35,189 nucleotides of DNA, taken from contig JAFUFL010000040.1 of the NCBI GenBank assembly GCA_017469935.1, positions 1 through 35,189 on the forward strand, written 5' to 3'. The DNA comes from Lachnospiraceae bacterium. Lineage in GTDB: Bacteria > Bacillota > Clostridia > Lachnospirales > Lachnospiraceae. Both the position numbers and the translations under genes were made by a program. Positions 1 through 8,286 of this stretch are shown piece by piece (position 1 is the first letter of the stretch; the number at the start of each line of letters is the position of its first letter). The notes under the pieces were generated by a model. It saw only the letters and a list, made by a program, of their open reading frames with translations. It was not told the origin of the DNA and searched no databases.

Positions 1-1
1 A

Positions 2-304
2 CTCGGCGCATTCCTCTGGATCGCTATGAACGGCAGCGCGGACCCGGCTACCACAGGCAGCAGCTATGAGATGTACGCGATCGCATCGGTCGTCCTGGGC
101 GGTATCGCTATGAGCGGCGGACGCGGCAAGATGCTGGGCGTTCTGTTCGGAGCCATGTCCTACACCATCGTCGACAAGATCATCGTCGCCCTGAAGATGG
201 ACTCCCTGATCAACAATGCTATCAAGGGTATCATCCTGATCCTGGTCATCCTCGTGCAGGTGGCGGGACCTCAGATCCGGGAGAAATTCAGAAAAGCGGC
301 GTAA
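2..304 (+). CDS. Sugar ABC transporter permease, C-terminal part (5' truncated by window edge)
   Basis: The reading frame is open from base 2 and gives about 100 residues ending REKFRKAA. It carries two hydrophobic stretches, an SVVLGGIAMSGGRGKMLG turn and a final membrane helix before a basic tail. This matches the C-terminus of the RbsC/MglC/XylH-type permeases (BPD_transp_2 family), which form the membrane channel of monosaccharide ABC importers. The segment with the conserved GG-SGG-G residues is the usual cytoplasmic loop before the last helices. The remaining transporter genes would lie to the left of the window. The substrate cannot be read from this fragment. The gene ends three bases before a palindromic repeat. 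Confidence 0.85.
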   Translation, partial: LGAFLWIAMNGSADPATTGSSYEMYAIASVVLGGIAMSGGRGKMLGVLFGAMSYTIVDKIIVALKMDSLINNAIKGIILILVILVQVAGPQIREKFRKAA

Positions 305-306
305 TT

Positions 307-365
307 GTGTCACGGGGACGTATCAACTGACACAAAATGTGTCAGTTGATACGTCCCCGTGTCAC
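307..365. repeat. Palindromic repeat, full two-arm copy (copy 1)
   Basis: Two 28-base arms (307-334 and 338-365) are reverse complements with one mismatch, around a loop of AAA. The core GGGGACGTATCAA-TGACAC recurs at 4246-4296, 6271-6300 and 17139-17209. It lies between the convergent permease and TetR-type genes. The right arm encodes the last residues (VTRGRIN) and the stop codon of the TetR-type gene. Its arrangement as single arms and head-to-head pairs resembles REP/BIME elements. The transcript would form a strong hairpin on either strand. Confidence 0.9.
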
Positions 366-977
366 ATCTTCCAGCGCATCCATCCCCCCGCAGACGAAGT
401 TGAGGATGATGCGCTGTACGCGCATCCAGTCCTCATCCTTCTTCCAGCCCAATGCTTTATTGACGGCAAAGGAACCGGACAGCATATAGGTGAAAAGCAT
501 ATCCGCTTCTTTCTCTGTCAATCCGTATTTCTTAAGTTCGGCAATCTGGTAGTCCTTCTCCTGTCTGTAGATCATGGTCAAAATATACTCCGACAGGGTG
601 GAATCCCTAAAAAGCACGTTGTACCTGGGATTGTCCGCGACGAGCTGGCAGATGGGAAGGAGCAGGATCTTGGACTCCATTTCCCTGAAGCCGTGGTCCG
701 TACTCAGATACCGCGCAAGCTCCCGCATCCCGTCAATAGATTTGGCGCTGCTGCGATCCGTGGCTTTGATCGCATCCTCCACCAGTTCTTCGATCACTTC
801 CGTCAGATTGTCATAATGTGTATAAAAAGTCGCGCGCCCAACCTGCGCCTGCCGGCACAGAGAACTTACTGTCACTTCATTAAAAGAAATCTGATGCAGC
901 AGTTCCAGCATCGCGTCCTTGATCACGCCGTGCGTATAAGCATAGCGGCGGTCATTTTTATTCAGTCCCTTTTTCAT
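342..977 (-). CDS. TetR/AcrR-family transcriptional regulator
   Basis: This 211-residue protein has an N-terminal helix-turn-helix of TetR type. Around residues 26-60 are FNEVTVSSLCRQAQVGRATFYTHY, where the recognition helix and the conserved TFY-HY are visible. The helical C-terminal half would bind a ligand and dimerise. I chose the ATG at 975-977 because GGGGG lies 6-7 bases upstream; a start 30 bases further upstream has no good ribosome binding site. The gene is divergent from the GH3 glycosidase, so it may control that gene, itself, or the adjacent sugar transporter (inference). The last seven codons and the TGA come from the palindromic repeat, so the native C-terminus was probably altered by an insertion. 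The ligand is unknown. Confidence 0.85.
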   Translation of the reverse strand: MKKGLNKNDRRYAYTHGVIKDAMLELLHQISFNEVTVSSLCRQAQVGRATFYTHYDNLTEVIEELVEDAIKATDRSSAKSIDGMRELARYLSTDHGFREMESKILLLPICQLVADNPRYNVLFRDSTLSEYILTMIYRQEKDYQIAELKKYGLTEKEADMLFTYMLSGSFAVNKALGWKKDEDWMRVQRIILNFVCGGMDALEDVTRGRIN

Positions 978-1026
978 TTTATCCCCCACAAGATAGATAG
1001 AAAACATCCTGACAAATCAAGACTTA

Positions 1027-1050
1027 TCGAACAGTTTTCGACAACCTGTC
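1027..1050. promoter_or_regulatory. Candidate operator: overlapping small inverted repeats between tetR and GH3
   Basis: TCGAACAGTTTTCGA (1027-1041) has 5-base inverted arms, and GACAACCTGTC (1040-1050) has 4-base arms overlapping it. They sit in the divergent intergenic region, 50-73 bases upstream of the TetR start, next to a TATGAT (1054-1059) that could be a -10 element for the GH3 gene. TetR proteins commonly bind such sites. The arms are short, so chance is possible. Confidence 0.3.
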
Positions 1051-1106
1051 TATTATGATAACACATTGTTCGGAAGTGTTCTTCAATTCAAGGAGCAATT
1101 TAATTA

Positions 1107-1118
1107 CTGTAATTACAG
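1107..1118. promoter_or_regulatory. Perfect 12-base palindrome upstream of GH3 gene
   Basis: CTGTAATTACAG is a perfect palindrome embedded in TAATTACTGTAATTACAG, about 90 bases upstream of the GH3 start codon. It is a plausible operator for the divergent TetR-type regulator or another repressor. No experiment or conserved copy supports it here. Confidence 0.35.
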
Positions 1119-1205
1119 CACCTTGATAACTCTGTACAAAATCAGCAAATTTGAAACAGAAAATCAAATGCATTAAATAACGGGAAAACGAAAGGGAGGT
1201 AACTA

Positions 1206-4058
1206 ATGATTTCTTTTGAAATGGAAGATCTGATCGGCGTACTGCAGGGATTAAAGCCCTATTTCATCGCCATCGGCGTACTGCTCATCGCCGCGATCAT
1301 CATTACGATCACCGTGGGCAAAAAAGAGAAGAAACTGAGATCTTTGATCCGCGCGCAGTCCTGGATCGCAGCGATCGCGGGCATCGCGATCGTCGTCAAC
1401 ATGATCTGCTTCGGTCCCATGAACACGCTGATCACTCTGGCGACCGGCAGCGGCCAGGTCACGGAGGCGACTACGGCAGAGGCTTCCGAAGCGGCGCTGA
1501 AGATTGCGGAAGAAGGCTTCGTTCTTCTGCAGAATGAAGAGAACCTGCTTCCTCTTACAGGCACAGACAAGCTGAACCTGTTCGGCTGGGCGTCGACAAA
1601 CCCTGTCTACGGAGGAGCCGGATCCGGCGGTATGAATGCGCTGTTCCCGGTCGTAAGCCTGATCGACGGTCTTAAAGGAGCAGGCTTCGAGGTCAATCAG
1701 GAGCTGATCGATTTCTACAAGGGTTACGCGGAAAACAGAGCGGCCGTTTCCATCACGGCGCAGAACTGGGATCTGCCGGAACCTCCGGCCGAAAACTATA
1801 CCGGCGACCTGATCAACAACGCGAAGGCTTATTCCGACACCGCCGTCATTGTCATCTCCAGAATGGCAGGCGAGGGCCACAACGACATTCCGCAGGACAT
1901 GTCACAGGCCTCTTATGTTCAGAATTCGAGCCAGTACAATGACTTCGAAGCGGGCGAGCACTATCTGCAGCTGTCAAAGTCCGAAGAGGATATGGTAAAG
2001 CTCGTGTGCGACAACTTCGACAAGGTAGTGGTTGTCTACAACGGCGCTTATGCTTTCGAGCTGGGCTTTGCCGAGGAGTACAAGCAGATCAAGTCCGTTA
2101 TCTGGGCACCCGGCCCCGGCAACGTCGGCTTTAAGGCCCTGGGCGAGATCATGCGCGGCCAGGTCAATCCTTCCGGCCACACCAACGACACCTTTGTTTA
2201 TGACATCACCAAGGCACCCTACTATAACAACGCGGAGAAGAGGGACTACGCAAACCTCCTCGACCTCACGGTTGAAGGTATGAACGCGGGCGTTCCCACC
2301 AATTATTCTCCTGCTTTCACCAACTACGTCGAGAACATTTACGTAGGCTATAAGTTCTATGAGACGGCTGCCGCAGAGGGCATCATCGACTATGACAAAA
2401 CAGTGCAGTTCCCCTTCGGTTACGGCCTTTCCTACACGACTTTCGAGCACAAGATGAGCGACCTGAAGGTAAACGGCACGCAGATCAGCTTCGATGTAAC
2501 CGTGACCAATACCGGCTCTGTGGCAGGAAAAGACGCTGTGGAGGTATATTTCAATCCGCCTTATACAAACGGCGGCATTGAGAAGGCCAGCGCCAACCTT
2601 GTTCGCTATGAAAAGACCGGCATGATCGAGCCCGGCCAGAGCGAGACTGTCACCATCACCTTCGACCAGGAAGACATGGCATCTTATGACGAAAAGGGTG
2701 CCGGCTGCTATGTTTTGGAAAAAGGCGATTATGTAATTTCTGTAAATGCGGATTCTCACACTGTCTATGACCAGAGGACTTTCACACTGGCTGACACGAT
2801 CACTTACAATGAGGGGAATCCCAGACAGAGCGACAAGATTGCGGCTGTCAACCAGCTGCAGGACGCGCAGGGCGACGTGGTATTCCTCTCCAGAGCGGAC
2901 AAATTCGCCAACTACGATGTGGCGACCGCCGCTCCCGCCGACCTGAACATGCCCGAGAGATATGTTGAGGGTTATCACCTCAATTCCAACTACGATCCCA
3001 TGGCTTATGTGGATCCGAACGCTGAGATGCCTGTCACAGGCAAGAGCGGTTCCCTGAAGATCACGGATGTCAGGGGCAAAGACTACGACGATCCGATCTG
3101 GGAGGACCTCCTCGATCAGCTGACCGTCGATGAGATGGCAAATATGATCGCGCTGTCCGGTTATCAGACTCCGGCGATCCCTTCCATCGGCAAAGTACAG
3201 AACGTCGACAGTGACGGCCCTGCCGCCATCAACAACAACTTTACCGGTGCCGGTTCCATCGGCTTCCCCATTGAAGTCGTGATCACATGCACCTGGAGCC
3301 ACGATCTGGCAACTGAGTGGGGCACCATGATGGGCAAAATGTCCAAGGAAATGAACTCCACAGGATGGTACGCGCCCGGCATGAACATGCATCGCAGCGC
3401 CTTTACCGCCAGAAACTACGAGTACTTCTCCGAAGACGGCGTACTCGCCGGATATATGGCAGCCGACGCTGTGGCGGGCGCCATGAGTGAAGGCGTCTAC
3501 TCCACGATCAAGCACTTTGCCATGTATGACTCCAACGGCAAGATGGTCTGTGCCTGGGCGACCGAGCAGTCCATGCGTGAGATTTACTTAAAGCCTTTCG
3601 AGATCGCGGTCAAGGTCGGCGGCGCCAACGCGGCCATGGAATCCTGGGCCTTTATCGGCAACAAGTGGGCCGGCGAGATCAGCGCGCTCAACAATACCAT
3701 CCTCAGAGATGAGTGGGGCTTCAGAGGCTTTATCGTCTCCGACTTCTTCCGCAACAACGGCCACGGCTTTATGAACGCGGATATGGCGCTGGCAAACGGC
3801 GTCGACGCCATGCTGTCCACCTTCGAGGGCGGTCCCAACCAGGTGACTGATAAGACGGCGGCTTCCAACGTGCAGTATATGCGAAAGGCGACGCACAACA
3901 TCCTCTACACCACGGCTAACAGCTGGGCTTATGACGAGGAGCACCTGCAGAGCGGCATGCCCGGCTGGAAAAAGACGGCCATTGCGATCGATGTAGTGCT
4001 CGCGGCTGCACTGATCGGACTTTCGGTGCTGGCTTTCAAAAAATATAAGAAGCAGTAA
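1206..4058 (+). CDS. Membrane-anchored GH3 family glycosidase with permuted domain order
   Basis: This 950-residue protein is a glycoside hydrolase family 3 enzyme, of beta-glucosidase or related exo-glycosidase type. Two hydrophobic segments (about 15-38 and 51-72) precede the GH3 C-terminal domain, marked by EEGFVLLQNEENLLPL near residue 103. A fibronectin-III-like domain (VTNTGSVAGKDAVEVYF, near 441) follows. The GH3 N-terminal catalytic domain then starts near 625. It shows FSEDGVLAG, IKHFA (K769-H770) and IVSDFF, where D846 is the expected nucleophile. A last hydrophobic helix lies at about 922-945, before a basic tail. The order C-domain, Fn3, N-domain is the reverse of most GH3 enzymes but is known from Ruminococcus albus and Butyrivibrio beta-glucosidases. 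AAGGGAGGT precedes the ATG. Substrate unknown. Confidence 0.88.
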   Translation: MISFEMEDLIGVLQGLKPYFIAIGVLLIAAIIITITVGKKEKKLRSLIRAQSWIAAIAGIAIVVNMICFGPMNTLITLATGSGQVTEATTAEASEAALKIAEEGFVLLQNEENLLPLTGTDKLNLFGWASTNPVYGGAGSGGMNALFPVVSLIDGLKGAGFEVNQELIDFYKGYAENRAAVSITAQNWDLPEPPAENYTGDLINNAKAYSDTAVIVISRMAGEGHNDIPQDMSQASYVQNSSQYNDFEAGEHYLQLSKSEEDMVKLVCDNFDKVVVVYNGAYAFELGFAEEYKQIKSVIWAPGPGNVGFKALGEIMRGQVNPSGHTNDTFVYDITKAPYYNNAEKRDYANLLDLTVEGMNAGVPTNYSPAFTNYVENIYVGYKFYETAAAEGIIDYDKTVQFPFGYGLSYTTFEHKMSDLKVNGTQISFDVTVTNTGSVAGKDAVEVYFNPPYTNGGIEKASANLVRYEKTGMIEPGQSETVTITFDQEDMASYDEKGAGCYVLEKGDYVISVNADSHTVYDQRTFTLADTITYNEGNPRQSDKIAAVNQLQDAQGDVVFLSRADKFANYDVATAAPADLNMPERYVEGYHLNSNYDPMAYVDPNAEMPVTGKSGSLKITDVRGKDYDDPIWEDLLDQLTVDEMANMIALSGYQTPAIPSIGKVQNVDSDGPAAINNNFTGAGSIGFPIEVVITCTWSHDLATEWGTMMGKMSKEMNSTGWYAPGMNMHRSAFTARNYEYFSEDGVLAGYMAADAVAGAMSEGVYSTIKHFAMYDSNGKMVCAWATEQSMREIYLKPFEIAVKVGGANAAMESWAFIGNKWAGEISALNNTILRDEWGFRGFIVSDFFRNNGHGFMNADMALANGVDAMLSTFEGGPNQVTDKTAASNVQYMRKATHNILYTTANSWAYDEEHLQSGMPGWKKTAIAIDVVLAAALIGLSVLAFKKYKKQ

Positions 4059-4097
4059 GCTTCGGAGAAATTCCATCGGAGTTTTCTGGGGACACTT

Positions 4098-4144
4098 AAG
4101 GGGTGCCGCACTAAGAATTATTCTTGGGGCGGTGCCCCTTTTTT
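4098..4144 (+). terminator. Intrinsic terminator after the GH3 gene
   Basis: A 20-base-pair imperfect stem (4098-4117 with 4121-4140, G-U pairs allowed) is closed by a TTA loop and followed by six T. Its apex, TAAGAAT-ATTCTT followed by GGGCGG, is nearly identical to the terminator at 6318-6363. Confidence 0.88.
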
Positions 4145-4245
4145 ATGGATAGGGATGGATGAGCCCGGGGAAAAGGTGTTGAATTCGCGGAGTTTCTGGG
4201 TAATCCGTCCTGCGCTCCGGAGGGGGGAACCGCTGCAAAACTCAC

Positions 4246-4296
4246 CAAAAATGTGTCACTTGATACGTCCCCGTGTCACACTACCCGTGTCACACT
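4246..4296. repeat. Palindromic repeat, single arm plus partial tandem piece (copy 2)
   Basis: This holds one arm of the repeat family (TGTGTCACTTGATACGTCCC and on to GTGTCACAC), then a short second piece, ACCCGTGTCACAC. The mnmA stop codon (TCA on the plus strand, 4290-4292) lies inside this second piece. The other arm is missing. The rest of the 4150-4245 stretch shows no gene. Confidence 0.85.
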
Positions 4297-5357
4297 ATGA
4301 CCCCTCCGCCGACCACAACATCTCCGTCGTAGAGGACGACAGACTGCCCGGGCGTGATGGCGCGCTGCGGCTCGTCAAAGACGACCTTGAGAAGGTCCTC
4401 CTCGGGCTGCGTGACGGTGCAGGGCTGCTCTTTGTGGCGATAGCGGATCTTGGCGCTGCAGCGCAGCGAACCGTCGATGCGATCCACGGTGATCAGGTTG
4501 ATCCTGCGGGCGTAAAGAGTCCGCTTCATCAGGTCATCGTTTGTGCCCAGCGTGACAGTATTGGTCTCCGGGTCGATCTTCGTGACATAGCAGCGGTGCG
4601 CCGCCGGAATGCCGAGCCCCCGGCGCTGGCCGAGCGTGTAGTGGATGATCCCCTTGTGGCGCCCGAGAACATTGCCCTGCGCATCGACGAAATCGCCGGC
4701 CGGGCACCCGACGCCGCTGAAACGCTCAATAAACCCTGCGTAGTCGCCGTCCGGAACGAAACAGATATCCTGGCTGTCGTGCTTCTGTGCATTTTTGAAC
4801 CCGCTCTCCCGGGCGATCTCTCTGGTCGCGGCCTTGTCCTGATCGCCGAGCGGAAACTGCACATGTGAGAGCTGCTCCTGCGTCAAAACATAGAGCACAT
4901 AACTCTGGTCCTTGGCCGGGTCCAGCGCCTTCAAAAGAAGGTAACGGCCCGTCTGAGGATCATATTTGGTCCGCGCATAGTGCCCGGTCACCAAAAGATC
5001 GCAGCCCAGTTCTTTCATCTTCTCAAAGAGATAGAAGAACTTGAGCCGGCGGTTGCACTCGATGCAGGGATTGGGCGTGCGCCCGTGCAGATATTCATCG
5101 ATAAAGGGCTCGATCACTTCCTGCGTGAAGAGATTCTCATAGTGGACGATATAGTAGGGAATGCCGATCTTCTCGGAGACGCTGCGCGCGTCCTGCGTGT
5201 TCTCGAGGGAACAGCAGGTGTCCAGAAGATCCTTTCCGATCACATCATTTTCATAAAGGCGCATCGTGCAGCCGATGCACTCATATCCGCGCGACGACAT
5301 GATCTGCGCCGCTACGCTGCTGTCGACGCCGCCGCTCATGGCGATTAGAGCTTTCAT
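4290..5357 (-). CDS. mnmA: tRNA-specific 2-thiouridylase MnmA
   Basis: This 355-residue enzyme makes the 2-thio group of U34 in tRNA-Lys, -Glu and -Gln in the cytoplasm, using sulfur relayed from a cysteine desulfurase. The PP-loop SGGVDSSV is at residues 8-15 for ATP binding. The two catalytic cysteines are visible as C101 (NPCIECN) and C199 (SQDICF). GQRRGLGI lies in the central domain and a beta-barrel domain ends the protein. Position 98 is Cys where E. coli MnmA has Asp99, and a CCS motif is at 48-50; both are common in clostridial forms as far as I recall. AAGGAAA lies 8 bases before the ATG. Length agrees with the family. The stop codon lies at the edge of a palindromic repeat. Confidence 0.96.
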   Translation of the reverse strand: MKALIAMSGGVDSSVAAQIMSSRGYECIGCTMRLYENDVIGKDLLDTCCSLENTQDARSVSEKIGIPYYIVHYENLFTQEVIEPFIDEYLHGRTPNPCIECNRRLKFFYLFEKMKELGCDLLVTGHYARTKYDPQTGRYLLLKALDPAKDQSYVLYVLTQEQLSHVQFPLGDQDKAATREIARESGFKNAQKHDSQDICFVPDGDYAGFIERFSGVGCPAGDFVDAQGNVLGRHKGIIHYTLGQRRGLGIPAAHRCYVTKIDPETNTVTLGTNDDLMKRTLYARRINLITVDRIDGSLRCSAKIRYRHKEQPCTVTQPEEDLLKVVFDEPQRAITPGQSVVLYDGDVVVGGGVIV

Positions 5358-5514
5358 TGATCAGATTTCCTTTTCTTTTAAGTTATCCTCGAGACACAAA
5401 TGCCCCCGGAGGTCATAATTTCAGAAACATGGTATCATGGAATAAGACATTTTGAGAACCTCGATCACGATATTTTTTAATGGTGATGGTGAACAAGTAT
5501 TATGGGGGATAATA

Positions 5515-6255
5515 ATGAAACTATTCATGACCAGCAGCCCTATGGGCGCATACAGAAGTAATGAGGCAACGACCTTCAAGGGGCTCAATCCGGCGAACGC
5601 GATGGTGGATGAATTGAAGGCGTACTGGAAGAAGGATTCCAAATGCCTTCTGATTTCGGCTTTTCCGGATGAATTTGAGATCAATGACCGGATGAGAGGA
5701 GATTTCGAGTGGATATTCAGGGAGACCGGACTGTCTGTGAAGTGTATGGACCTTTGCGACCGGCGCAGCGGAAGAAAAATTGTCTCCGGGCTTTCTAAGT
5801 ACGATATGGTGATTCTCGGGGGCGGGCATGTGCCGACGGAAAAGGCGTTTTTTGACGAGATCGGACTGCGGGAGGCCCTGCAGGGCTGGGACGGAATCGT
5901 GATGGGAATCAGCGCAGGCAGTATGAACTGCGCCGAACTGGTCTACGCGCAGCCCGAGATGCCGGGAGAAGCGGTGGATCCCTCTTACCAAAAGTTTATT
6001 CGGGGGCTGGGCCTTACGGATATCAATGTTTTGCCCCACTATCAGGCGGTGAAGGATGACTATGTCGACGGTCTGCGGCTCATGGAGGAGATCACTTATC
6101 CGGACAGTGCCGGCAGGGTTTTCTACGCCATTGTGGACGGAAATTACGTGCTGCAGACCGAGGAGCGGAAGGAGATCCGCGGGGAGGCCTATCGGATCGC
6201 GGACGGAAAGATTGAGAAGATTTGTAACGCGGGAGAAACGGTGAGTCTGGATTGA
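5515..6255 (+). CDS. Peptidase E-like serine peptidase (family S51)
   Basis: This 246-residue protein resembles Salmonella PepE, an alpha-aspartyl dipeptidase with a class I glutamine amidotransferase-like fold. The nucleophile elbow GISAGSMN puts the catalytic serine at S133; LGGGH at 101-105 forms the oxyanion region, and H175 in VLPHYQ is the likely catalytic histidine. The start at 5515 is preferred to an upstream in-frame ATG at 5452. It directly follows GGGGGAT, and homology begins with KLFMTSSP. It probably hydrolyses small acidic peptides in the cytoplasm; the real substrate is not known. It is divergent from mnmA across a 157-base spacer and is followed by a single-arm repeat and a terminator. 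Confidence 0.86.
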   Translation: MKLFMTSSPMGAYRSNEATTFKGLNPANAMVDELKAYWKKDSKCLLISAFPDEFEINDRMRGDFEWIFRETGLSVKCMDLCDRRSGRKIVSGLSKYDMVILGGGHVPTEKAFFDEIGLREALQGWDGIVMGISAGSMNCAELVYAQPEMPGEAVDPSYQKFIRGLGLTDINVLPHYQAVKDDYVDGLRLMEEITYPDSAGRVFYAIVDGNYVLQTEERKEIRGEAYRIADGKIEKICNAGETVSLD

Positions 6256-6270
6256 AAAATATACCTGGAG

Positions 6271-6300
6271 TGTGACACGGGGACGTATCAAGTGACACAT
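6271..6300. repeat. Palindromic repeat, single arm (copy 3)
   Basis: TGTGACACGGGGACGTATCA continues to AGTGACACAT, matching the left arm of the full element at 17139-17209. It begins 15 bases after the stop of the peptidase E gene and just before its terminator. No opposite arm follows. Confidence 0.88.
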
Positions 6301-6317
6301 TATGAGCTGTGACAGGA

Positions 6318-6363
6318 GGCTGCCACCCTAAGAATGATTCTTAGGGCGGCAGCCCTTTGTTTT
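6318..6363 (+). terminator. Intrinsic terminator after peptidase E gene
   Basis: GGCTGCC (6318-6324) pairs with GGCAGCC (6348-6354), with an inner CCTAAGAAT/ATTCTTAGG stem. CTTTGTTTTA follows. The sequence is closely related to the terminator at 4098-4144. Confidence 0.85.
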
Positions 6364-6471
6364 ATAAAATCGTCAAGTGGGCTCTGAGCCCACCGAATAA
6401 GGAAAAGAAAAATATAAACTATTATCAGAATGAGCGTAATCCACAAAATTGATAGCCTAAAGTAGGATAAA

Positions 6472-6488
6472 ATGGTATAATATACCAT
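6472..6488. promoter_or_regulatory. Candidate -10 region inside an inverted repeat
   Basis: ATGGTATAATATACCAT has 7-base arms around AAT and contains TATAAT (6476-6481). It lies about 40 bases upstream of the zinc-ribbon gene. A protein bound to this dyad would cover the -10 element. No convincing -35 sits at 17 bases; TTGATA at 6449-6454 would give a 21-base spacer. The region 6364-6526 shows no gene. Confidence 0.4.
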
Positions 6489-6526
6489 AAATCGGTTCCG
6501 TATAGAAGGGAGGGAGAGGTCACAGT

Positions 6527-8275
6527 ATGTATTGTGCAAAATGTGGTGCGCAAATTAGTGAGGCAGATCAATATTGCCCTAAATGCGGCAAGGAGAATAT
6601 CAATTATGTAAAACCTGCGGCAAAGCGTGCCGCCAGGGTATTTGATTCAAAAAAACAACCGATTAAGGAGCCTGAAAAAAACGCCGGGGAAGTAAATAAC
6701 GATTCCACGGAACAGACAATATCCAACAAGGCAAGGAAGAAATCCCTGGCCCTGCCGGCGGGCTGTATTGCTGCGGTGTTAGCGGTTGTTCTTTTCTTTG
6801 CCATTGGACGGGGGAAGCCATCGACCGCAGACAACAGCAGGATCAGCTATCCGCAAAATGAGTTGCAGGCGTTCGTGGGAGCAGAGGATGGTACGGTCTA
6901 TTTTGTCCATGGCACCGAGGTGAGATCTTTTGACGGAAAAGCCGTACAGGGAAAAGCAACGCCCGACAGATCAAAGTTCCTTGTCCGATATGAAGATGGG
7001 AAACTGAATATGTACGGTGATCCGGAAACAGAGCCGGTCTTAGTCAGCGATGACGTCGAAGCACTTTTATATGCGACAGATCGCGGCTGTTTTTATAGCG
7101 GTAAGGGCAATAAAGGGCTCTATTATTATGATTTTGAGTCAAAAGAGTGTATTAATACAGGGGTCGGAACCTCAGACTATATGTTTTCGAGTTCCAAAAC
7201 ATCCGTGATTGGCGTAGAAAAAGAGATGGTCCGAAGTTTTACGATTGGAGAGACTTCTGCAAAAGAATTATTTAATGAAGAGACGGCGGACAATGCCGAG
7301 AACATATGTTGTATTGCGGATGATGGATCCAATTTAATCTGGGCAACCAAGGAAGGAAACATTTTTAATGTCTATATGATGAAGAATAATGTTCCCGAGC
7401 GCATTGGAAAAATCAAGAATGCTGAAGAATACAGTTACATTTTCGGTCAGTTTTACAATGATGATAAATCATTTGTGGTCTATTCAAACGGAAGTGCGCA
7501 AATGATATTAGGGAATAACGGGGAGATCAAGGAGCTGACGCTTCCCTGTGTCAAAAGAGCCGGAGGATTCTGTAACACAAAGGGGGAATATCTCAGGTCC
7601 GATCAGGACTTTATTGAAGAACCTTATTTTATGACAGCAAAAACAAATTCCGCCAAGAACGGAACAATGTATCGTTTGCTTAAAGACGGAACGGTTAAAC
7701 CGGAAGTGGATGGTATAAACCTGGAAAGCAGCTGGTCAGGTACATCAGCTTATTATATCAGAGCCGGGATTATTTATTATCTTGACCAGAACAATGATCT
7801 CAGAAACAAGAAACTCGGAGAAGAAAATGAAAGCGTCCTTATGACAACAGATGTCAGGGCATTTGTAATTCCGGAAAACGGGAAATACGCATACATCATC
7901 AAATCAGGCGGTCTATACGCTATGGACCTGTCAGAAGGCAGTTTCTCACTTAATCCGATCTGGAACTCAATTGGTGAGGAAGACACGTTTTACGTGACGG
8001 ACAGGGATGACACGATCTACTTTATCACCGGGGTGACCGAGATAAAGGACTCATACCGCACGAAGGGAAAACTTTACAAATACACGATCGGCGGTGAGGC
8101 CGAACAGATTGCAGGCAATGTATTGGGACTCATTACTAACGGGCAGAAAAATTACAGTGCTGATCATCCGATTATAAAGCAGTATGTCTCTAATGAAAAA
8201 TACGATTATGTAGTTAATATTGGAACTTGTGTAGAAGGTGAATATAAGGAACTTGTTTCTAAAGTAAAAGATTAA
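6527..8275 (+). CDS. Zinc-ribbon single-pass membrane protein with large extracytoplasmic domain
   Basis: The 582 residues start with a zinc ribbon, with cysteines C3, C6, C17 and C20 in two CxxC knuckles. A charged linker and one membrane helix (about 74-94) follow. The remaining roughly 480 residues are predicted to be outside the cell. They show repeated short strands with patterns such as DGTVYFVHG, RGCFYSG, GIIYYLDQ and DDTIYFITG, suggesting a beta-propeller of DUF5050 or WD-like type. I do not recognise the family. The zinc ribbon would be cytoplasmic, so the protein could link outside sensing to an inside partner (inference). GGGAGGGAG precedes the start. The gene is 11 bases upstream of a second zinc-ribbon membrane protein and probably co-transcribed. 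Its AT-richer codon use differs from neighbours, hinting at a different history. Confidence 0.75.
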   Translation: MYCAKCGAQISEADQYCPKCGKENINYVKPAAKRAARVFDSKKQPIKEPEKNAGEVNNDSTEQTISNKARKKSLALPAGCIAAVLAVVLFFAIGRGKPSTADNSRISYPQNELQAFVGAEDGTVYFVHGTEVRSFDGKAVQGKATPDRSKFLVRYEDGKLNMYGDPETEPVLVSDDVEALLYATDRGCFYSGKGNKGLYYYDFESKECINTGVGTSDYMFSSSKTSVIGVEKEMVRSFTIGETSAKELFNEETADNAENICCIADDGSNLIWATKEGNIFNVYMMKNNVPERIGKIKNAEEYSYIFGQFYNDDKSFVVYSNGSAQMILGNNGEIKELTLPCVKRAGGFCNTKGEYLRSDQDFIEEPYFMTAKTNSAKNGTMYRLLKDGTVKPEVDGINLESSWSGTSAYYIRAGIIYYLDQNNDLRNKKLGEENESVLMTTDVRAFVIPENGKYAYIIKSGGLYAMDLSEGSFSLNPIWNSIGEEDTFYVTDRDDTIYFITGVTEIKDSYRTKGKLYKYTIGGEAEQIAGNVLGLITNGQKNYSADHPIIKQYVSNEKYDYVVNIGTCVEGEYKELVSKVKD

Positions 8276-8286
8276 AGGGGGATAAA

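Noticed and set aside
1974-3515. 513-residue open frame on the minus strand inside the GH3 gene
   Set aside because: It is entirely antisense to a clear GH3 gene; the composition and lack of a ribosome binding site mark it as a shadow of codon bias.
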